DNA from: Gnetum montanum | Taxonomy: Eukaryota > Streptophyta > Gnetopsida > Gnetales > Gnetaceae | DNA: 64,000 nt | Assembly (NCBI GenBank): GCA_015680685.1 | Contig: MNCI01008925.1 | Location: 866,671 to 930,670, forward strand | Reading direction: 5' to 3' | Shown here: positions 57,792-64,000 of the stretch, piece by piece | Layout of the letters: each line of letters starts with the position of its first letter | Numbering within the stretch: position 1 is the stretch's first letter | Made by a program: the position numbers and the translations under genes | The notes under the pieces: model-generated | Databases searched by the model: none | The model's input: only the letters and a program-made list of their open reading frames with translations | What the model was told of the DNA's origin: nothing

Positions 57792-58435
57792 TTAATTTTT
57801 TAATAACTTTTTGATTTTTTTCATTTTTATGTTAGGAGTGGGTTTAATGGGTACAATCTGATACTCAGCATCTCCTTCGCTAATTACGTTGGATGGTAGC
57901 TCTGCCCAGGAGACTTCTGGCAGAGTAGGCTCTGAGTTAGTGTCCTCGGATGTTTCTGGGTTAGGTGGTGTTTCCTTGGTTTTTGAGGGATGATGATTTA
58001 TGGGTTGGTCATCACTTTGGGTTTCTTTTGTTTCTTTCAGTATGGGCTTTTCGGAAATTCTGTCAAGTTTATGCTCATGTGGAGTGTCCTCTTGTTCAAG
58101 CTCCTCAAATTTGACTTCGGAGCCTTGATTTGCCTCCGTGTGAGATGAGGTGGTGGATGTAGCAGTATCCCCATGGATAATGATTTCACCCCCCTCATAG
58201 GGTAAGTGAATCTCTTGATGAATGGGGGAAGACACCGCTTTTAACTAGGCTAACCAGGGTCATCCCAAGATTAGGTTAAAACTAGGCATCTCATCAATAA
58301 CCACGAAGTTTGTGGATGTGGGGAATCGATCCCCTGCTATAAAATCCAAGGTTAATATACCTTTAACCACTACTCGTGATCCATTAAATGATTTCAGGCA
58401 TGTTGTAGATGTCAGTTTAATTAATTCTGTAAGCC
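57792..58435 (-). pseudogene. Post-protease linker (Tat B)
   Basis: 147 open codons (58235-57792) with VSSPIHQEIHLPYEGGEIII, which corresponds to the conserved Gly/His-Gln block that follows protease in Tat elements, then an acidic Glu/Thr/Pro-rich tail ending KMKKIKKLLKN. The first part (58435-58236) is broken by several stops but retains FVVIDEMPSFNLILG-like and WDDPG traces. Confidence 0.65.
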
Positions 58436-58439
58436 CTAA

Positions 58440-58748
58440 CTATTCAATGATAGGATAAGGCACTACGTTTGTGGATGCTCCGTCATCTACATGTACTCGA
58501 TGTATTTTGAACTGATTAACTCGTATGGTTATGAACATGGGTTCATGGGTGATGTCTCTGATTTTCTCATCAATCTTAATGTTTTCAGGGTGAAAGCCTA
58601 ATGATTTAGATTTGGATCCTTGTCGTGTAGACATTACCACGTGTATAGAGGGTTCGTTTGCGGGTAGGTTTTCACTAACTGGGATCAATGTTAACATTTG
58701 TACTAAGGCTTCATGATGAATTGGCAAAGTCAATATGAGGTCGTACAA
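58440..58748 (-). pseudogene. Tat-type aspartic protease (B)
   Basis: 102 open codons: NIKIDEKIRDITHEPMFITI, NQFKIHRVHVDDGASTNVVP. The DDGAS-x-NV box is the retropepsin active site in the form usual for Tat elements. It continues over a stop into the linker. Located after gag and before the gap with the antisense gene. Confidence 0.8.
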
Positions 58749-58804
58749 GCTTAATGATGTATTCTTTTATTTAAGGGCTTGCGTAACATGTGTTAGGGTG
58801 TTAG

Positions 58805-59485
58805 CTAAGTCTTTACCATTGGACCTAACAGTTGTATCTCACGTGGGTTAACTTTCATGTTATTTTTCATGACTGTTGGGTTTGATATGTGTTGCATTCT
58901 TGATTTTTCCTCTTTATAACTCATGCTTGGATCATTGTTAGAAGGAGCCATAGGTATAGCGCTTAACGGAGTTGGTTTCGGGGGCCCCAGTGCAAGGCGT
59001 TGACGTTCCTTCTCCAAACGTTCCTTCTCTAAACGTTCCCTGGTAAGCCTAGGTAAGCCTTGTGTGGGAACATTTGGGTTCAGAGTATCAGGTTGTTTCA
59101 AGACCCGAATGACGAATGGGGCAGGACAAGATTGTGTCTAAGGCATGACGACAAACGGGGTTGGGCGATTTGTAGTTGGCACCTCTATCGTAGCAACTGC
59201 TGATGGCACCTGGACCACGAAGGGAGTGGGCCGGTTTGATGATGTCACACCAGTGATTGTATTAGCAGAGGGCACACGAACAAAAAATAGTTTGGTTTGG
59301 GGTGATACCTGTGTTGTTGCCACCACGAGAGGTACTTGGATGACCAATGGTTTTTGCGGGATAGGAGGATCATGTGGGGAATATGAAGGTTGAGGTGATG
59401 TTAGTGTAGTAGGGGGAGCATGAACTACGAAGGGGTTCTTTGGTATTTCATAGTTATTATCTGTGTAGATGGTGTTAATTATGTA
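58805..59485 (-). pseudogene. Gag-protease spacer region with repeats (Tat B)
   Basis: Charged segment TRERLEKERLEKERQRLALG (about 59030) preceded by a degenerate Pro/Thr/Val repeat (59347-59138: RPTPFVVQVPSAVATIEVP type, unit about 23 residues). Both are low-complexity linkers, open in pieces. Confidence 0.6.
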
Positions 59486-59491
59486 TGGCGC

Positions 59492-59860
59492 TTATTTAGT
59501 ATTTAGGGGATCTTTATATACACCCATGGACTGGTTTTGTGGTTTGACTGGGTTGGCCTCATTAAAAGTGATCTCACCTTTATCAATCATTCGTTGAATG
59601 TCTTGTTTTAAGGTGAAACAATAGTTAGTGCCATGCCCATTATGTTGGTGGTACTCACAAAATCGATCTAGTCTAAAGCCTCTTGGAACTGGGGGCTCAT
59701 CCGGTGTTGCCAAGCTTGGGTTCTCGACCAATTCACAGAATCGATCATGTTTTCGAATTGTTGCGGGGGACAATTATTTATGTTTCATTAGCCCAGCCTT
59801 CAAGAGTTGGTCAAATAATTGTGAATGTTTCATGGGCAATGGTGTGTATTGAAAGGGGTC
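59492..59860 (-). pseudogene. Nucleocapsid-like zinc knuckle of Tat gag (B)
   Basis: 93 open codons with RLDRFCEYHQHNGHGTNYCF then LKQDIQRMIDKGEI: the C-x2-H-type knuckle with GH and second Cys, plus the LK-I-x2-LI-x-G helix typical of Tat gag C-termini. Preceded by HSQLFDQLLKAGLM. Confidence 0.8.
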
Positions 59861-61796
59861 TCTCCTCTCAAAGTTTCATGCATGACCCGGTGTAGCATTT
59901 TGTAATGTGGATGGTCCGAGTGCAGCAGCAGGGTCAGGTCTAGTATAGCTAGTAGGGGTGGTAGGTGGTTTACCTTGTTGTCTTGTACTTATTTGTTGAG
60001 TCTCTACTACTGCTGCTATAGTTGCCTTAGCCCTTTCTTTGTCTTTCTTATTATGCTAACTTTTAAAGGCTGAATAGGCAGGGTCATGGCTATTTTGTGC
60101 TGCTTCTTCAATGTTTTTAATTTGTACAAATGCTTGGCTAAGAGTGCGTGCATTTAGGTAGTACAGTTTGGATTTAACAAAGTCATTCACGGCTCCCTTT
60201 AAGATGGTGAGTAAGTATTTTCGGGGATTGGTTCATGAAGTTTGTTTAGTGCAGCACTCCATCTCTGAATAAATTTTTGTACAGGTTCAAGCGGTGCTTG
60301 TTTTACCTATATCAAACTGTCCAAGATCACTTTAGGTTTCAAGTTGTATTTAAACCTAGTAACGAACTGGTGTAAGAGATCCTCCAAAGAGGATATGGAG
60401 TTTCGAGGCAAGGCTCAGTACCAGTCTAAAGCTCTCTCAGTGAGGGACATGGAAAAAACACGTAAGATTGCATGGGGCCATGCCTGAAGTAATAAATATT
60501 CTAGTCTAAACGTGACCAGATGGGCGTTGGGGTCTCCTTCCCCATTGTATTTGGTTAGTTGAGGCAAAGAAACTCCTTTGGGCAGGGTCAATGGTGGTAC
60601 CAAAGAGCTAATAGGATCATCTTGGTAAAAGTCTAATACTTTAAGCTCTTCATTGTTGGCCGTTTTGAGGCATTTTACCTCGTTAGTGCGTTCTTGTATT
60701 ATCATTTTAGCTTCGGCCCAGTCTTGGGCACTAGGTGAAATGGCAGGTTGGTTATGTTGTGTAGTATGCAAGTTAGATTATTGTGCAGTGGGTGGGAAAG
60801 AAGAAAGTTGAGTGGTCGAAGGTTGCACTTGTGGAATATTCATGGTGGGTGCTACTAAGGGTGGCATACTGTAAGGGGTGGGTTGTTGTTGTTGTTGTTG
60901 TTGTACTTGAGGGATGTTCATGGGTGGAATTGTAGGAGGTGGTATGTTGTAATGAAGGGGTTGATGTGGTTGCATGCTAGTCACGACCCACTATCCAGTT
61001 ATGATTTATGAGGGAACACCCTGAACTTGTATTCGTGGTATATAGTGAGTGGATGTAGATAGATGGCATCCCAATCACTTAGGGTGGGAAGGTCACTCCT
61101 ACATTAGTTTGAGGGGGGTGTTGTTGGGGTTGTACTTGTAAGAGAGGGGATAACGTGGTGATGGGAGGAATAGTGGAGGTGGGTATATTGAATTGAGTAT
61201 CGGTCATGGGGAGAGTGGGAATAAGAGTGGATGCTTCCTATTGAAGCATGTGTGCTTGAGTGGTTTTAAATGAATGGAGGGACATAGTCTCCCTCATGAA
61301 AGGGTGAAATAACTGGTTCGCGTAAGTATGCGAACTGAGAGTATGGTATGAATCCTCCTGTTCGGACTGAGCCGCAAAGTCGTCCTCCTCTTCTAATTGA
61401 GGATTTACTATGGACTGGTCCAAAGACTGACTCCTTACTAGGAGGAGCTATGAAATGAGCTCAGAGTAGTGCTCTGGAAGAGGGATGATGTCATATGGGG
61501 AGGGGATGAACTCATGTCCTCCCCTATGAATCAGTGCATACTATTTCTTAGCCTCTAGTTCAGTTTGATCTACTACCAAACCGGCTTGGATCTTTACACA
61601 TAAAATTATACTGTTCTTGTGTTATGACACTAAATGATGGATTCTTCCCTTGCAGTCTGAGAGATCGGCGAGGTCCCCCGCGGGGGTTGACCTAACCGTG
61701 GGCCCCTATGGGTTGCATGATGGGTATCGGCATTGCCATGGAGACATTGACATCTAAAGTGGACATGGTTGAAACATTGGTATTAGTAGTATTCAT
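59861..61796 (-). pseudogene. Tat-type gag (B)
   Basis: Probable start ATG at 61796 (MNTTNTNVSTMSTLDV). N-terminal low-complexity region includes a Gln run at 60884-60905 and a repeated PPxxxPxMNIPQVQ motif (60984-60778). The capsid domain (60771-60200) shows VLDFYQDDPISSLVPPL, LPQLTKYNGEGDPNAHLVTF, MSLTERALDWY, LEDLLHQFVTRFKYNL and QKFIQRWSAALNKLHEPIPE. Several stops and frameshifts. This is the retrotransposon gag fold usual for Tat elements. Confidence 0.8.
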
Positions 61797-61839
61797 GGTG
61801 AAAAGGTCCTAAGTGTAACAAGGTAGATGGGAGACAATG

Positions 61840-62080
61840 TTAGCATGCATAGGTGAAATTTTGGCCAAGTATGGAATGGGTATACTTGTTAGCGTACACC
61901 CTCAGCGTGCAAACTTGTCTACACAGCGTACACCTAAGTTTGGTAGCGTGCAGATTGGATCCACAGCGTATGAACTGAATCCTAGGCATACAGGCTTCAA
62001 CAATCAGCGTATAGGGTGAATAGGCAATGTACAGATGGAGTGGACAACGTGCAGATAGGCTAGGCAACGTATACATGCTG
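61840..62080. repeat. AGCGTA-type degenerate repeats in Tat B leader
   Basis: About eight motifs of the form CAGCGTACA or CAACGTGCAGA at 20-35 bp spacing, between the 5' LTR and gag. Confidence 0.7.
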
Positions 62081-62270
62081 AGATTGCAGCAGATCTAGCT
62101 AAACAAGGTGCAGATTTGGAAGGTTCAAAATTAGATCTATGCTGACAGAGTGTAGATCTAAGAAAAAAGTCAACTATAGATTAGGGATCACAGGGAGTGG
62201 ATCTATGAGATGGACAAGCGGGTCTGAACAGATCTACGGTGGATCAGAGTAGATTTAAGCAACGAGAGGA

Positions 62271-62286
62271 CCCTCCTTCTAGCACA
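62271..62286 (-). other. Candidate primer-binding site of Tat B
   Basis: Minus strand TTGTGCTAGAAGGAGG starts 15 bases inside the 5' LTR end. It could pair with a tRNA ending in CCTCCTTCTAGCACCA, with the expected second G now missing or changed. I cannot name the tRNA with confidence. Confidence 0.4.
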
Positions 62287-62301
62287 ATTTTCTATACTGT
62301 C

Positions 62302-63852
62302 TGAAATCATCGGTACAGGGATGGAATGAACAAGCACCGAGAGATCTGCAGACAAGCACAGAAGACTCTACCTTCGCTTGAGGGTGAGCTAGAACTGATG
62401 AAGGTAGAGTACCTTGGGTGGTCTACACGTGGATCAGACAAGGATTTTCCCAAATGTATGCCAATGTGCAATATGTTGGGTTATGTGTAAACAGCGTAAT
62501 AAGCGTAAACCAAAATGTAAATGTGTAGGAATATAAACAAAGAGATAGGAAAGAATGAATGCAAATTGTAACAAATATTGATCGGAAATGAAGCAATTTT
62601 ATTGCAAAATGAAGATTACAATGCATCAGTCTGAACGCAATTGTGGAACTGACACAAGGTGGACAAAGAGCCCCGATGGATGCGAAGGGATGATCGTATG
62701 CTGGTTTGGACTACAGGCACAATGTAAAGGCTGTATGATCAGTGTGTAGGGTTGAAGTCCAGCGTGTAGGGTTGGTGTTCCAAATCATCTCCAAAATGTG
62801 ATTTTTTATGCTCCCCCTCCCCCTCACTCTTGGTGGAAAATTGGGGTTTTTATAGTTTTTAGTGTGAAACTCGGATCTGGAGTGGTATGAGTTGCCATTG
62901 GTGAGAAAATTTCAGGTTGGATGACATGTGGCTACGTTTCCTGAGTGCAAAGAATATTACAACTGTACAGTGTGCTACATGCCAGCGTGTACACGTTGGG
63001 CATGTGAACCCAGCGTACAGACTTGACCAACACAAAAGAATTGAATTTTACAAACAAACATTACTGTTACAACAGAGAATCTTGAACATGGCCCTTGGAT
63101 TTGAGCTCTGGTGTCACGAGAATGTTGCCTTTATATTTTCTGCTCATTTGGACTTGATCTAACATGGTTTTGGAAGGCTTCAAGTGGTGTACGCTGTGCC
63201 GCACGCTGGGCTTGCACGTTGGGCATGCATCGTATGTATGCTCAGCATATAGGATATGGAAGTGCATCATTTTGAGGTTGAATCTTCATTTTTGGGAGCC
63301 TGGGATGATGCTTGACAATTGCCTTACCTCTGAGAGTCAATTGTAGGTGGAGATCTTGTTCTGGGGTGCCTGTTTTGAGAGATCCTTGATGGTGCACACT
63401 GGGCTATACACTGGTCAGCGTACACCAAAATGTACCCAGCGTGAACACATGAACATGCATCATTTAGGGCCCAAAATTTGATTTTAATGAGGCTTAAAGC
63501 TATTGGGAACCTTGGGGAAGTTCCTAGGGGGTCCAGATGCTTAATTTTGGCATGTTTTGGCTTATTTTTGGCCCCCAAAAGTCGCTACACGCTGGGCCGC
63601 ACGCTGGGCATGCAGGCCCATGTGCAAGAAGTATACTTAGTCAAAACTAAGTGTTTTGAGTTTGATACTTGCAGTTCTCATTGCCAAATGTTGATGTAGT
63701 CTCCAATGGATCTTGGGGAACTTTTACTTTTTTGATTCGACTCCGTTTGATGCTGATTGTTAAGTTCGCAAGTTTCAGTCATGTTGGGAAGCATCATGAC
63801 TCGGCTCGATTCTTGTTTGAAAGTGTTAGGTCCAAATTTTTGTGGTGTTTCA
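62302..63852 (-). mobile_element. 5' LTR of Tat B, about 1.55 kb
   Basis: Plus strand TGAAATCATCGG...GTGTTTCA. Near-identical in layout to 45237-46745; the outer flank (63853 on) is Athila spacer, so this is the element's outer 5' end. Confidence 0.85.
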
Positions 63853-64000
63853 CTACTGAGTCACTTAACCACAACTGCACATGGGGTTTCATGTGACCAA
63901 CGATCAGAATTCCATTTTCTTGTCTCTCTCTCTTCACCCAGTTCTCTCTGTAACTCACCTCACTACCTGTCTTATGTTGTGAAGGTTCGTCATGATTTCC
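63853..64000 (+). mobile_element. Resumed Athila spacer (E6)
   Basis: TGAGTCACTTAACCACAACT matches E4 at 34102-34120 and E5 at 24800-24780 (-), directly continuing the alignment that Tat B interrupts at 45236. Then novel sequence to the window end. Confidence 0.65.

Larger units (their letters stand above)
45237..63852 (-). mobile_element. Tat/Ogre-like Ty3/gypsy element B, about 18.6 kb, both LTRs present
   Basis: Element sense: 5' LTR (63852-62302), candidate primer site, gag (61796 on), protease (58748-58440), a large gap with an opposite-strand gene (57066-53463), RT, two RNase H domains, integrase (to 48208), polypurine tract and 3' LTR (46745-45237). It interrupts the spacer of Athila copy E6: E6 sequence resumes at 63853 (TGAGTCACTTAACCACA, matching 34102-34117 in E4). 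Flanking pentamers CTGTT and CTACT are a plausible decayed target duplication. Length, dual RNase H and the protease-RT gap fit the Ogre/Tat group. Confidence 0.85.

Noticed and set aside
1-64000. tRNA, rRNA, CRISPR arrays or bacterial operons
   Set aside because: None seen on either strand; the only tRNA-like sequences are primer sites of retroelements.

Overview
This window reads as intergenic DNA from a large, repeat-rich plant nuclear genome. I found no intact host gene, no bacterial-type operon, no rRNA or tRNA and no CRISPR. Almost everything is retrotransposon-derived, nested, truncated and full of in-frame stops. The species cannot be told from the sequence. The plant assignment rests on plant-specific Ty3/gypsy lineages (Athila, Tat, Tekay-like chromovirus), a tRNA-Asp primer site typical of Athila, a retrozyme-like element and plant-style GT-AG introns.

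Layout. 1-4610 (+): two Athila-type elements in tandem, a partial LTR plus gag (1-1436) and a full LTR plus gag (1437-4610). 4621-5805: a near-perfect palindrome, then a small non-coding LTR element with hammerhead-like cores in both repeats (retrozyme candidate). 5832-6437 (-): Tekay-type chromovirus pol fragment. 6438-11215 (-): Athila copy lacking RT-RNaseH-integrase. 11216-16616: oldest-looking stretch, with a possible decayed host exon (13820-14020) and the 3' end of a LINE (15440-16460). 16617-34137 (+): an Athila element split by an inverted Athila element (22879-32535, -) that landed in its integrase. 34140-34560: coiled-coil coding fragment. 34565-41370 (-): 5'-truncated Tat element. 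41371-45236 (+): another Athila copy lacking RT-integrase, which resumes at 63853. 45237-63852 (-): an essentially complete, about 18.6 kb Tat/Ogre-like element inserted into it.

How the parts relate. Athila and Tat pol genes follow the usual order gag, protease, RT, RNase H, integrase; the Tat copies also show the second, archaeal-type RNase H of that lineage. The most unusual content is inside the large Tat element. A seven-exon gene (53463-57066) lies on the strand opposite to gag-pol, in the gap between protease and RT. Its six GT-AG introns join in consistent phase, although the exons now carry about nine stops. A homologous-looking coiled-coil fragment at 34140-34560 suggests it is a recurring cargo of this Tat family. 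The Tat non-coding gaps are built from recurring short repeats (GTTTA modules, AGCGTG motifs, 30-bp and 58-bp tandem units). All calls come from reading the sequence; no database search was run.
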